NCBI RefSeq assembly: GCF_030269925.1
Contig: NC_085120.1
Span: 12,241,501-12,305,500 of the forward strand
Length of the DNA: 64,000 bases
Source of the DNA: Bombyx mori
Taxonomy: Eukaryota > Arthropoda > Insecta > Lepidoptera > Bombycidae
Direction of reading: 5' to 3'
Position 1 is the stretch's first letter; each line of letters begins with the position of its first letter. Made by a program: the position numbers and the translations under genes. Below the pieces are notes generated by a model. The model saw nothing but the letters and a program-made list of their open reading frames with translations. It made no database searches and was not told the origin of the DNA. Below are positions 1 to 9,985 of this stretch, in pieces.

Positions 1-72
1 TGTCCTGATGAAACTGGAAAGGCCTTCGGGCCACCAGTAAACTTTCAATCATAAAAAAAAAAAAAAAAAAAA
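1..72 (+). mobile_element. 3' tail of jockey-clade LINE, cut by window edge
   Basis: The segment reads through the last bases of the same 3' UTR that ends the complete LINE at 48850-54021: 'ggaaaggccttcgggccacc', then 'caatcat', then a poly(A) run. It is in plus orientation. Only the last ~50 bp before the A-run are inside the window, so its full extent is unknown. Confidence 0.85.
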
Positions 73-436
73 GGAATCTAGACAACCATTTCAACTAATT
101 TATAATTTTTTTACATTTTAATACTTATAATACTTAACCTTTTAACATAACAATCATTGCATTAATAAAATAAATATATAGATTTTAAACGACGCTATTA
201 TCACGAGATGAAAACAAGAATTATAATAAACACGTCCGCGCCATGTTTTATTGTAATTTATTGTATGGAAACATCAACAGGCATCACGTGATCATTCATT
301 GTGTGATCGTCACAAGAGCGTCCCCTGCCAACTGTTGCGTTAGGAACTATTTAATGTCTTTATCGGCTTTTGAAATATTAAGCTTGTGGGGCAGTGGATC
401 TTAAACGAAGATAAAATGTTTTGCTACTGATGACAT
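73..436. other. AT-rich stretch, no gene seen
   Basis: I see no supported coding region here. Short open frames lack motifs or codon structure. Confidence 0.4.
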
Positions 437-783
437 TGTTACGCGCTGGGGTTCGGGATAAATAAAATGTACACACTTATAACACTCAATAAACACTTTA
501 AAACTCTCAATTCGCTTGTTCTGCTTCGCTTCAGGTGCTCCGTTCGCTGTTTCGCTTCGAGTAGTTCCGATTACTGACTGACTGCGTGCCATCCCTGCAA
601 CGCGTTTATAGTCGATACCTCATCCCTAGAATTATCGAGAATATTTCACACGTCTCTAGTATTGTTTTCCGCTATCTGACAATAGATGGCGTTGTACTTC
701 ACGAGCGTTCCAGGTGCGACTAGATCCATCGATATTTGTTAGACTATTCGGCGATAGATGGCGTTACTCTTACCGGCGTAACA
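437..783. repeat. Candidate solo LTR (TGTTACGC...GCGTAACA-type ends)
   Basis: The segment starts TGTTACGC and ends CGTAACA, so it has the TG...CA ends and short terminal inverted repeat of LTR retrotransposons (7 bp perfect). At 347 bp its length is ordinary for an insect Ty3/gypsy or Pao LTR. It holds AATAAA-type signals near the left end and two copies of a 'gatagatggcg' motif. The flanking bases (acat left, atat right) are not an exact target duplication, so either the ends have decayed or the call is off by a few bases. No internal gag-pol sequence is adjacent. Confidence 0.45.
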
Positions 784-1064
784 ATATAATACGTAGTCCT
801 GGTTTCTTCGAGCGACAACCCGTTGTAATGGAGACTTGGACAAACATTTCCGATGGTCCGAACTAGTACCGTGTCACCAAAGTACTCGCTGCAGTTGCCT
901 CAAATGAAATAGGGATTGATTCTATGAGAAATTATTTCTTAAAGAACAAGTCCTTCAAGGATACTTCATATTCGCATTCTTTGCGATCATAACGAATTTG
1001 GTTTTTATCGGTAAAATTTGAATCAGGTGAAGAAGAAGATGACATGTCCTTTATTGCTATGAAA

Positions 1065-1222
1065 TTTCCTTCTTCAAACGAGAGTTGTAGATGATTAACC
1101 GGTAGGCAGCGGCTTGGCTCCGTCCCTGGCATTGCTGACGTCCATGAGTGACGGTAACCACCTACAATCAGGTAGGCCGTATGCTCGGCTGCATGTACGG
1201 GCAATTAAAAAAAACGAAAAAA
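1065..1222 (+). mobile_element. LINE 3' end, family B ('gcagcggcttggctc' type)
   Basis: This is the 3' end of a LINE family that recurs at least eight more times in the window. The start still resembles the end of a reverse-transcriptase ORF (the segment after 'cttcttcaaacgag'). It continues through 'ggcagcggcttggctc' and 'gacggtaacca' to an A-rich tail. A longer copy at 55250-55652 shows the coding part. Confidence 0.7.
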
Positions 1223-1392
1223 CTACAAGGGCAACAAAAAAAAACCAAAAGACCATGACAAAGTCGATCAAAAGATGAAGTCATGTTGATTGTTTTGACT
1301 ATCACGGTGTTGGGCACTCGTAATTCTTGCCGAAAGGTCAATCGTTAAATAAAGAATATTATTTGAGCGTTATGTGGCATTTATGATTATGA

Positions 1393-1685
1393 CCCCCCCG
1401 GTAACCGTACTCGTCGAACTCGACAAAGAGGTCGACGTACAACCTAACCCATGCATCAGCCCGCTGAGTTTCTCGCCGGATCTTCTTAGTGGGTCACGAT
1501 TCCGATCCGGTAGTAGATTCATTCGCGAAGCAATTGCTCTTGGGTTGTTAGGTCTCCTTCGGAGGCGCTCGGGCTGTTCTTAGCAATTCCTACCCCTCCT
1601 GACTGAGGCTTTGCTCGCCCACCTGTCCCGGTGAAGCTGGAAAGGCCTCCGAACCACCAGTAATCTTTCAATCATAAAAAAAAAA
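1393..1685 (+). mobile_element. 5'-truncated jockey-clade LINE copy with target duplication
   Basis: The insert contains the last codons of ORF2 and the 3' UTR of the family represented by the complete element at 48850-54021, ending in a poly(A) run. Both sides carry the 8 bp repeat gattatga (1385-1392 and 1686-1693), which is the expected target-site duplication. It is 5'-truncated, as most LINE insertions are. Confidence 0.85.
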
Positions 1686-2204
1686 GATTATGATTTAAGA
1701 TTATGCGGCGCTATGAGCAAATTCGACGAAAAAGGTCTAATTTGTAGAAAGAAAATTCTTCTATTCTGCCCCACGATACGGGCTGCGAGATCGTCCACCT
1801 AAGCATTAAAAAAAATATCCGGTAAGTTTCTTACTCATCCATGCGATAAAAAAAATTTACTTTAAAAAATTAACTTTACTAAATTAATATGACCTTTCTA
1901 TTTAATTCTCTTGCCGGCTAAGTCCTATAGATGTGTTTATATATGCTTATCACTTCTTTGTGTCGCCTTTTTAATTTTCATATACCTTTCATAGAATTTC
2001 TAATCACAACGATATAAAATAAGCTCTCAGTTGCATGATTTAAAAAAAAGAGAAATCGGCAGCACATGTTATAAATATTCTATATTTCTGGTGCGTTACA
2101 ACCGCTGTCGGAAAATAAATCGGAAATGTAAGAGATAAGTACACTCACAAATGTATAAACAAACAAATATCCTAAACAAAGATATTTAGGCCGTTAATTG
2201 AGCC

Positions 2205-2452
2205 TCTTTTTTTTCCTACCTAACTTGATGATAGCCTTGAGAGGCTATGCCAGCGTAACCTAACAAGTAGGTGAGCTCACGGGGCTAACACGAACCGTAG
2301 CAAGAGCAGTTCGCAGAATCTACCACCGGATCGGAAACGCGACCCACTGAGAAGATCCGGCGAGAAACTCATTGTGCTGTGTCTGGGTTAATTTACGCGC
2401 CGAGCCCTTCGTCGTAAGCGATGGCTTCGACGAAAACGATGACCGGATGATT
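2205..2452 (-). mobile_element. LINE 3' end, family C
   Basis: On the plus strand it begins with a T-run and 'cctacctaa', so the element's A-tail lies to the left and it reads on the minus strand. It carries the conserved block 'ggatcggaaacgcgaccca' / 'gatccggcgagaaactca' shared with the jockey LINE 3' UTR. Other family C copies lie at 17447, 28611, 32790, 37225, 40995 and 63712. Confidence 0.7.
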
Positions 2453-3066
2453 CGATAAGCCTCTGATTTGGTAATAAATATTACAACTCGAACTCGAGGT
2501 AATTATTATGTAGATCGTATGGTATAAAAATGAATGAGCCCGTGTTTTCTCGTAAGTTTTATTAGATGTCGTGACGTTTCTTAATTATTATACCAATAAT
2601 GTTAACAGATTCGTTGCCGACGAAGCAATTTTTTTTTTAAAGTAGCTTTGCAAGTGCTTTGAAATTTCAGCCTGTAATCTTGATAAAAATAATTATGTTA
2701 GCTGCTTAATGTTTCTTGAAATAGGTCCCTCCTAAATGTTTATAACAATAAAATGCGATTCATAGAAAAAAATGATAGAGTAAAAGAAACACCAAAAGAA
2801 GAAAGAGAAAAGGTCCATCCATATGACATAATGAACATACTACCGGAGATGTAACCCTAAGAGGGTTCACGTTAGAAGGGCAACCAGTCGTAAAACTCGT
2901 GCAAATCTCTATGCAGATAAAAAGATATGCTGTGATGACCCTACATCTACAAAAATGAAATGCTGTGATGACCCTACAAGACCGGCAAAAAAGAGAAGAA
3001 GAAAACCTCTGACTATCTACGTGCTAACTACAGTTTTCAACTAAAACTTAAATGCAGAGGCTTAAA
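2453..3066. other. No gene seen; AT-rich with a small duplication
   Basis: There is no coding evidence. The phrase 'tgctgtgatgaccctaca' occurs twice within about 40 bp near 2930-2975, probably inside the tail of an unclassified LINE remnant. Confidence 0.35.
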
Positions 3067-3067
3067 C

Positions 3068-3262
3068 GTGTATCCAGTGTGCTTACTCCGAATTTTCTAA
3101 CGTTCTCGATAGCGTAAAAGTTAACTCAAATATGTATGGAGTTGGAACATTTGCTTACGTTTGCCGCTAGGGGCACTGTTCCAACATGCATGCATACAAA
3201 TTTGAGTTAACTTTTACGGTATCGAGAACGTTAAAAAACTCGCACAAAGCTCACAGTTATCC
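3068..3262. mobile_element. Palindromic MITE, family M
   Basis: Two inverted arms ('gttctcgatagcgtaaaagt' on the left, its complement on the right) flank a short centre containing 'ttgccgctaggggc'. The outer parts match the 'gtgtgctta...gcgag' ends seen in copies at 37306-37475 and 62385-62560. The element is about 190 bp, non-coding and nearly fully palindromic, so it should be mobilised in trans by a DNA transposase. Confidence 0.7.
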
Positions 3263-3460
3263 CTACGCGTGTCGTGCTGGGCGGTGTCAGCGGTGACGTC
3301 ACGCGGCGTCACGTTTGCGTAATGGCGCGCGCTCTTACCCACTGCCCGACCGCCATTTTGAAATAAACCCATTCGCGCGCATTCAATGCATCTGTCATTT
3401 TATTTATAGGAGAGTGTGTCACCTGCGCCCGCTCGTGTTGTCGGGCGCCTGTCAAAATAT
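3250..3460. promoter_or_regulatory. Short CpG-rich, promoter-like patch
   Basis: This is a GC/CpG-rich island in AT-rich sequence. It contains a perfect CRE octamer TGACGTCA (3294-3301), a nearby 'ggcgtcacg' and a YY1/Pho-like 'cgccatttt' (3351-3359). A polypyrimidine tract ending in 'tttcag' follows at about 3540. This would fit a noncoding first exon or promoter, but no downstream exon is visible and transcription direction is undecided. Confidence 0.25.
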
Positions 3461-3462
3461 TT

Positions 3463-4232
3463 TAATGTTTTAACGATGCCGTAAATTATACCGCAGCGAT
3501 ATGTCGATTGAGTGATTATTCTTTGTTTGTTTGCTTTCAGTTACGTTTTACGTGTGTCCGTCCGTCTTTAACGGTTTGTTTTCGTAATGCTAACGTAATT
3601 TATCTGTTTTGAATGATTGAATTTTATACCTCGAACATAATTTTTGTCGCTGTCTTGATAGCTAGCTAATAAAATGTCAGACTTCGTAGTTAAGCCGTGA
3701 TCAAGTTTGACGATCGCGCCATTAGAGAGTGGTAAGAGCTCTCAATATTAATCAATAGTTGCTTGAGGAAACTATATAGATAAACTCAAAATGATAGTCA
3801 TACAAGAAGCAACTAGGTGATAGAAATGGTGTTAATGAATAATTTGTGAATTCATAACCTTGGAGAGCGTATTGAACAAACTCTGAAGCGAAGAATTACG
3901 TCAAAAATATGTAAAAACACCTTAGCACATAGGATATACCTACCACTTATGTTAGAGTATCTTGTTTTAATAGTTCATTCGATTCTTAGTCAGAGGGCAT
4001 GATCACAATTGGGAACTGTTTTCTTCAGTCAGACAACCAGTCGATGGACATCATTGTAACGTGACGCGAATGGTATAATGGTTATACTATCTTAACCGAA
4101 ACGCATTACTGCCACAACTATAGACATGGCAGAATTTTTAGAATTTCTCGATCGCGTGCGGGGGTAGTGGATGAAAAGCTTACACGAGTAGATTTCGAAG
4201 GCCAAAATCGTAGTACACTTATTATCAGCCTT
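3463..4232. other. No gene seen
   Basis: This is AT-rich sequence without convincing coding potential. A very short Bm1-like remnant ('aaccgaaacgcattactgcc') sits near 4094. Confidence 0.35.
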
Positions 4233-4517
4233 AGAAACCCCGGTAGCCGTACTCGTCGAACTCGACAAATAGGTCGACGTGCAACCTAACCCATGCATCA
4301 GCCCGCTGAGTTTCTCGCCGCAACTTCTCAGCGGGTCACGATTCCGATCCGGTAGTAGATTCATTCGCGAAGCAATTGCTCTTGAGTTGTTAGGTAGAGG
4401 CGCACGAGCAGTTGTTAGCAAATCCCACCCCCCCTGGCTGAGCCTGTGCTCGCCCACCTGTCCTGGTGAAACTGGAAAGGCCTCCGGGCCACCAGTAATC
4501 TTTCAATCATAAAAAAA
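4233..4517 (+). mobile_element. 5'-truncated jockey-clade LINE copy
   Basis: It has the same 3' UTR as the complete LINE at 48850-54021, from the ORF2 terminal codons ('gtagccgtactcgtcgaac') to 'tcaatcat' and an A-run. It is diverged relative to the full-length element, with a gap in the 'cggaggcgctcgg' region. I do not see a clear target duplication. Confidence 0.8.
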
Positions 4518-5104
4518 TAATACTTACTATCAAAGACCTGAAGTTTCGGATAAGCGCTATTACGATTCGACAGAATGTCTCAAACTGGGGCCTGCATCCG
4601 CGTGATCCGTGACCTCATCTGCCCATCAGCGCTCATAAAAAGTAATGTCACGTACAAAATTGAAGCCGAACGCGTTTCACTCGCGGGCGAAATAAATTCT
4701 TAGCCAACACACCTATTAAAATACCGTTCATTGTTTCATATTTTCCTGGATTTATACAACAATATATATAAATTATAGCGTGTGACGTCATTGTATATAT
4801 GTACACGTGTCGTGAGTTATTTTAAAAACGCTTCGACAACCTTCGGGCTTATTTACGTTAGATTTTTTTAGTTCCTCGTGTGCTCACGGATGTGAAGAGA
4901 TCGAGCCGTGACTAGTGAGAACGGGAATTTGAAGTTTTTAATGTAGGTATATGAGAGTGCAACAGATTTATGGATATAAAAAAAAAACATTTAAATCATT
5001 ATCGAATGTTAGACGACTAGATATATAAATAGATATAATAGGACAGTGCGACTACCATCAATTACAGTGATCAATCCATAATAAGTACTGGTTTTTTTAA
5101 ATAC
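4518..5104. other. No gene seen
   Basis: AT-rich, without supported genes. A perfect CRE octamer TGACGTCA lies at 4783-4790, with no associated exon visible. Confidence 0.35.
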
Positions 5105-5215
5105 GCTTTTATTAGCTTCATACGTATGTGTGTGTGGCGGGTAGCCATCATACAATGCAAGATATTTGACAGATGCCTGAATCTCGCTTATGACATTTTC
5201 AAGATAAGCTTGCAT
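5105..5215 (-). repeat. Dispersed repeat, second copy at 28495-28572
   Basis: The phrase around 'gatatttgacagatgcctga' and 'tttcaagataagcttgcat' recurs at 28495-28572. The minus strand is open across it, so it may be an ORF remnant of a retroelement, but the family is not recognisable from this length. Confidence 0.4.
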
Positions 5216-5250
5216 ATCTATACTCTATACTTAATACTTAATACTTAATA

Positions 5251-5463
5251 ATATTAATATTATAAAGAGGAAAGATTTGTTTGTTTGTTTGTTTCGAATA
5301 GGCTCCGAAACTGCTGGACCGATTTGAAAAATTCTTTTTCCATTAGAAGCCGACATTGTCCCTGATGAACATAGGCTACTTTTTTTTATTTATTTTATTT
5401 TATTTTTTTGGTTTCATGTGTGTTTTAATGTTTCCGAAGCGAAGCGAGGGCGGGTCGCTAGTC
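5251..5463 (+). mobile_element. Helitron-like non-autonomous element (chimeric)
   Basis: The left part (ataaagaggaaagatttg, 'tgctggaccgatttgaaaa', 'aacataggctac') matches the head of the elements at 18071-18364. The right part ends in 'gagggcgggtcgctagt', like 42487-42843. Ends in CTAGT and lack of inverted repeats fit lepidopteran Helitron-type elements. A (GTTT)n run lies at about 5278-5295. Confidence 0.4.
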
Positions 5464-5636
5464 GTTTAATAAATTTTCTGCAAAGCGTTCCCAACACGAT
5501 ATAGCCACGATGACTTTATGATTCGAAATCGCACAACGGACGATAATATGGTTAAAATAAGCGGGAAATTAAACCGTGAAACTAACTACCTTCTGATCAC
5601 AAACACTAAATCGTATTGAAATACTTTTTTGAATTT

Positions 5637-5703
5637 TTTTTTTTTTTTTTTGTTTCATTTGTGTTTTAATGTTTCCGAAGCGAAGCGAGGGCGGGTCGCT
5701 AGT
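5637..5703 (+). mobile_element. Helitron-like 3' end fragment
   Basis: A T-rich tract is followed by a second copy of the 'gcgaagcgagggcgggtcgc' terminus that closes the element at 5251-5463. Confidence 0.4.
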
Positions 5704-6237
5704 TATATATAAAAATGAATTTCTGTTCGTTAGTCTCGCTAAAACTCGAAAACGGCTGGACCGATTTGACTAATTTTGGTCTTGAATTATTTGTGGAAGT
5801 CCAGAGAAGGTTTAAAAGGTAGATAAATATGAGAATGCTCGGAATTAAATAAAAATAACAATTTTGTTTTCCCTTTGATGTGTCCCCCGTCGGACGGATT
5901 CCTTTTTTTTTTTTATTGCTTAGTAGGGTGGACGAGCTCACAGCCCACCTGGTGTTAAGTGATTACTGGAGCCCATAGACATTCACAACGTAAATGCGCC
6001 ACCCACCTTGAGATATAAGTTCTAAGGTCTCAAGTAAGTTACAACGGCTGCCCCACCCTTCAAACCGAAACGCATTACTGCTTCACGGCAGAAATAGGCA
6101 GGGTGATGGTACCCACCCGCGCGGACTCACAAGAGGTCCTACCACCAGTACCGCCTTTTGTTTGTTTTAAGTTTATTTTCTACAAAAGTTAAGGTCTTTT
6201 ATTTCTCGATTGAGGCAGTCTGCCGGGCCAGCCAGTA
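5703..6237 (+). mobile_element. Helitron-like element H2, split by a Bm1
   Basis: The left part (5703-5902) and right part (6155-6237) together match the continuous minus-strand copies at 9705-9985 and 39008-39290. Shared marks are 'ctcgctaaaactcgaaaac', 'cagagaaggtttaaaaggt' and 'ccgtcggacggattcc', and the other copies end at 'cagctagt'. The middle is a Bm1 SINE, so this is a nested insertion. Confidence 0.6.
5903..6154 (-). mobile_element. Bm1 SINE (no tRNA head), nested in H2
   Basis: A plus-strand T-run is followed by 'attgcttag', 'acgagctcacagcccacct' and 'ggtcctaccaccagta', which is the reverse of the Bm1 body. It interrupts the Helitron-like element at 5703-6237. A short cctttt is present at both junctions and may be the target duplication. 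Confidence 0.85.
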
Positions 6238-6253
6238 AATAATAAAAAAATTT

Positions 6254-6682
6254 GAGATGAAACGGATATCCGGTAACTATCCGGTATCCGGCCTATCCGG
6301 CCATTTTTTCACTATCCGGTCGGATACCGAATAGTAAAACAGTATCCGGCCGGATTTCGGATATTAAAATTTAAGAAAATCTCATGGCTATACAAAAGGC
6401 AAATAATACCACAATAGGTTATGGACAACTTATAGTTTTATAATCGCACGTCAAAAGTGATTGTTTTATTAATTAGTTTGTTTAATACTGAAAATTAACA
6501 AGTGGCAAATTGTGGTGAAGGAATACCAAAGCGTCGTCGTACCGAGTCGTCGCGATCTCCGCTCTCAAGCGACAACACCCGAATGCGCACGAATATTTCC
6601 GAAAGGGCGGAATATCCGGCGCTCCGGCCTCGCAGCTTGCCGAATATCCGGTATCCGGCCGAACCACTATCCGTTTCATCTC
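6254..6682. mobile_element. hAT-like MITE with TATCCGG subterminal repeats
   Basis: Perfect 15 bp inverted termini (6254-6268 and 6668-6682; gagatgaaacggata) enclose 429 bp. Both ends are packed with TATCCGG/CCGGATA motifs, the kind of subterminal binding-site array seen in hAT transposons. An 8 bp taaaaaaa flanks both sides (6243-6250 and 6683-6690), but three extra bases lie between the left copy and the terminus, so the duplication is only suggestive in such A-rich flanks. No transposase is encoded. Confidence 0.5.
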
Positions 6683-6746
6683 TAAAAAAAGTTAGTATAA
6701 CAATATCCTGAAAAAAAAAGCGCTAGTTTGAAATCTGAAATCTTAC

Positions 6747-6903
6747 CTTCCGGAATCTTGATGGTGGTCCCTAAGTTGATCTGCTGGAGTCTCGCGAGCG
6801 CGGCCTGCTGCAGCGCCCTCCTTTCCACTTCGGTGAGGGACAGAAGCGAAGTATCCGTGAGCCGCACGCACCTCCCGCTTCCATCTACCCAGCAACAGCT
6901 GCC
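6747..6903 (-). CDS. Internal coding exon 2 of the host gene (RhoGAP-like lead-in?)
   Basis: This is a GC-rich 157 bp exon in AT-rich sequence. It is preceded on the minus strand by acceptor 'tatgtgcag' (AG at 6905-6904) and followed by donor 'gtaaga' (GT at 6746-6745). It opens in phase 0, matching the phase-0 donor of the exon ending at 15018, and closes in phase 1. The 52 encoded residues include a stretch beginning LTEVERRALQQAALARLQQ and then INLGTTIKIPE. This is an amphipathic helix followed by a hydrophobic strand, similar to the segment leading into RhoGAP domains in some ARHGAP-family proteins. The family call is a weak inference because no catalytic arginine-finger exon is inside the window. 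Later exons should lie beyond position 1. Confidence 0.65.
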
Positions 6904-7260
6904 CTGCACATAACGCGTGACGTCACACACCAACTTATTGTTATATGAGGAAATTACTGGATGCAACCGCTTCCTTAAGCCAACGTTAAAAAACATCACC
7001 GCACTCTCCGAATTCTATTACAGCGGGAATTAAACTCATGGGGGAATTAGTAAGTGCCTTTTTTTTATTAGCTTCAGACGTATGTATGTTAGTATGTAAC
7101 GGAATCTTTGAACATGCTTTTGACCCACTTCAAAACGTCGGATTAACTCGAAATTTGGTATACTTATAAAGGACCGATGAAAATACAATATTAAAAAACA
7201 AAATTGAAAATAAAATTGAAAAAATTGAAATTCAACTAAAAAATTAAAAACAAATAATGG

Positions 7261-7525
7261 TTTAAAAAAACTAACAAAATACGCTTTTATAGAAAATCTA
7301 ACTAAAAAAAGCGTGGGGTGCATGGTATCAGTAGTTATAAATATTTTATGAACAGATATGAGTAGAAGGGTTATTTTGATAATATCCTGAAAAGCACTTC
7401 ACGCTTTTTTACAATAAAATGATTTTTTCTTACGCTATTTTTAATTCAAATTTATTAAAATTTATTTTCTATTTTTCAGTTGGATTTTCTATAAAAGCAT
7501 ATTTTGTTAGTTTTTTTAATTTTTT
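7261..7525. mobile_element. Inverted-repeat element, relative at 27855-27985
   Basis: The left arm (about 7261-7318, 'aaaactaacaaaatacgc', 'ttatagaaaatc') is the reverse complement of the right arm (about 7478-7520), with an unmatched centre. A single-arm relative lies at 27855-27985 in the orientation of the right arm. No coding sequence; MITE-like. Confidence 0.5.
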
Positions 7526-7531
7526 TATTTT

Positions 7532-7660
7532 TATTGCTTAGTTGGTTTGGCGATCTCATAGCCCACCTGATTTTAAATGGTAAGAGACCATAGACATTTA
7601 CAACGTAAATGCCGCCACCAACCTTGAGATGTGAGGTCTAAGGTCTCAGTTTTTACAGTA
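7532..7660 (-). mobile_element. Bm1 SINE, partial and diverged
   Basis: The Bm1 3' portion in reverse: 'attgcttag', 'agcccacctgattttaa', 'catagacatttacaacgta' and 'ctaaggtctcag'. The remainder is missing. Confidence 0.75.
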
Positions 7661-7889
7661 CTATCTAATACTAGACCTCATATTTGTTTTTGATCATCAG
7701 GCCTTAACGCGAAAACCTGTGTACCGCGAGGTGTTAAAGTCTCAACTGTATGCAGATGATTGTGTTGCGGAAAAATGAAGGTGAGATGAGCAATGAAATG
7801 AAATGAAATGCGTTTATTTTAGGCAACTTAAGCCCATAAAATGTCACATACAATTACATAACATCTAAATCAAAATACAATAAAATTTA

Positions 7890-7965
7890 AATGATCAGGC
7901 CGCGTGGCGTTGGGAGTGGCCCATGTCCAACAGTGGACTATAGGTTAGTGATGATGATTAATGAT
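7890..7965 (+). mobile_element. RTE-type LINE 3' end remnant
   Basis: 'gtggcccatgtccaacagtgg' followed by a 'gatgatga' run is the usual terminus of insect RTE/BovB-type LINEs. Only about 75 bp survives. Confidence 0.5.
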
Positions 7966-8400
7966 AAGTACCGATCCGCTTAAGCTCAGAAGGTTAAGAG
8001 TCCTACGCTTGAAGAAGACAGGACTGTATGCTTAGTTTGAGAAGTTTGACGCTTAACACGTTATCAAATGTGAGATGGTATCAGACAACAATGTTTATTT
8101 ATTTATTTGGGAAACAAACAGTACAATACAAACATTAATTTATTTAAAAAAAATAGCTAAAACAATAACCAAATATGTTTCCATAATCAAAATCCCATAT
8201 AAGTAGAAAAAAGTGAACAGAGAAGAGAAATTTGGGAATTTAAGTTACAAAAAAACATAAGCAACACAATACGCACATATTATTTTGTACAACTTACACT
8301 ATTATACTCGTCGGACTAAATCACCTTATAAATATTTCAAAAAATAGCTTTTCTTTAAGCTACAAGTGACAAGCAAAAGATGTCAGCATTAGAGAACTAA
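7966..8400. other. No gene seen
   Basis: AT-rich sequence with no supported feature. Confidence 0.35.
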
Positions 8401-8406
8401 TGTTAA

Positions 8407-9045
8407 CTAGTGGTCCCGCAGTAGTCGAAATTCGACTATAATTAATTGAAATTATAAGTTTGAACATTATTATGGTTCTATTGTCAAAGACTATTTATTA
8501 TACTTCTATAATTACAGATTTCGACACTATAGACAAATATTAATAAAGACAAACAATATTAAATCTATTCTCAATTTGCCCACAGACTATATCCAATAAG
8601 AAAAGTTTGAGAATTAATAAACAGATATAGTATGCATGCGTGTGTGCGTCAAATACATGGTAGTGTGTGTAATGTTTTATTTATCGATTTAATGTATTAT
8701 TAAAGCATAATTAAAAAAAATCTAGCATTCTGCACTCCTTCTCTATGTTCTCTATAAGTGTGGGAAATTTCATACTCCTCCGTCCGCGCACGTTAACTGG
8801 TCCCGTGATAAGTTCGTAAAGAACTTGTGTTACAGGTACCAGATAACGGAAATAAATGTAAGATTTTTATTATACACATACATATATTTAATATACATCC
8901 ATAACCCTGGAAAAGACATTTATATTTATCATACAAATATCTTCCCTTGGCGGGATTCGAACCTGCGACCCGCTTATGTAGTGACCATGTCACTTACCAC
9001 TACACCAGACGGCCGTTAAAGTTTTTGCTTCACGTATATAGATGT
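8407..9045 (+). repeat. Dispersed repeat D, interrupted by a SINE
   Basis: This matches 45455-45880 over about 400 bp: 'ctagtggtcccgcagtagtc', 'tagtatgcatgcgtgtgtgc', 'aaatacatggta', 'cctccgtccgcgca', then 'tttgcttcacgta'. The 45 kb copy is continuous where this one is split by the tRNA-like SINE at 8791-9020. The start 'ctagtggtc' and lack of inverted ends fit a Helitron-like or solo non-autonomous element. Confidence 0.6.
8791..9020 (-). mobile_element. tRNA-derived SINE, second family (S2)
   Basis: On the minus strand it begins 'ttaacggccgtctgg', has an A box (tggtgtagtggtaag) and a B box (ggttcgaatcc), then a ~160 bp body ending 'gggaccagttaacg'. The matching copy is at 43619-43892. Acceptor-stem ends do not pair and there is a long 3' body, so it is a SINE and not a tRNA gene. 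Confidence 0.75.
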
Positions 9046-9199
9046 AATGAAACAAGTTAAAGGAAATTGAACCATGAATGATTATTATTTGAGCATTATA
9101 TATCTTGCCACGCTATTGAACCAAGTTTTAGCACGTGTCATGAACCTGACAGAGAATAGGAATGTAATGATCATTGTGATTAATTTTTAACACGCTCTT

Positions 9200-9318
9200 C
9201 TTAGCAGTGGGCAGCGGCTTGGCTCTACCCCTGGCATTGCTGACATCCATGGGCGACGGTAACCACTTACCATCGGGCGGGTCGTATGCTCGTCTGCCTA
9301 CAAGGGCAATAAAAAAAT
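9200..9318 (+). mobile_element. LINE 3' end, family B
   Basis: 'ggcagcggcttggctctacc', 'gacggtaaccacttacc' and 'ctgcctacaagggcaataaa' identify the family B terminus with its A-rich tail. Confidence 0.75.
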
Positions 9319-9700
9319 AGCTTGATCCTAAATAATATTTCAACGGAATTTAACTTGAAAACTTAAAAATTTACTGTCGACGCCAATTAATTAAATGTTT
9401 TATTATTTTGCCCATTAAGACCTTTAAATTAGCCCAATATTAATCCTGGAAACAGGAGATCGACGTTTCAACCAATTAATATTGAATTGTAAAATTAAAT
9501 GGCTATAAAGACTGTGCTAATCTTCTCGAAACCACTCGATATTTTTGAAGTACGAAATAATAAGATTCAAGAAATTAGGAATCGGTAAAACATCAAGAGG
9601 ATTATCATTAAAATCGCACGCGTAAATGTCGAACAATTAAATATTTAACTAAATCTTAAAAACATTTTAACATCAAATATCATACATAATTTATCAAAGA
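9319..9700. other. No gene seen
   Basis: AT-rich intronic sequence with no supported feature. Confidence 0.35.
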
Positions 9701-9704
9701 CTAG

Positions 9705-9985
9705 CTGATCCGGCAGACTTCGTAGTCGATAAATAAAATACATAAACTTTTGCATAAAATAAACTTAAAACAAACAAAAGGAATCCGTCCGACGGCGGAC
9801 ACATCAAAGGAAAAACAAAATTGTCGTTTTTATTTAATTTCGAGCATTTTCATATTTTTATCTACCTTTTAAACCTTCTCTGGACTTCCGCAAATAATTC
9901 AAGAGCAAAATTAGCGAAATCGGTCCAGCCGTTCTCAAGTTTTAGCGAGACTAACGAACAGCAATTCATTTTTATAAATATAGAT
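9705..9985 (-). mobile_element. Helitron-like element H2
   Basis: A continuous copy of the element split at 5703-6237. Reading minus, it runs from 'aattgctgttcgttagtctc' to the CTAGT-type end near 9710 ('actagctgatccggcagac' on plus). It lacks inverted repeats and coding sequence. Confidence 0.6.
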
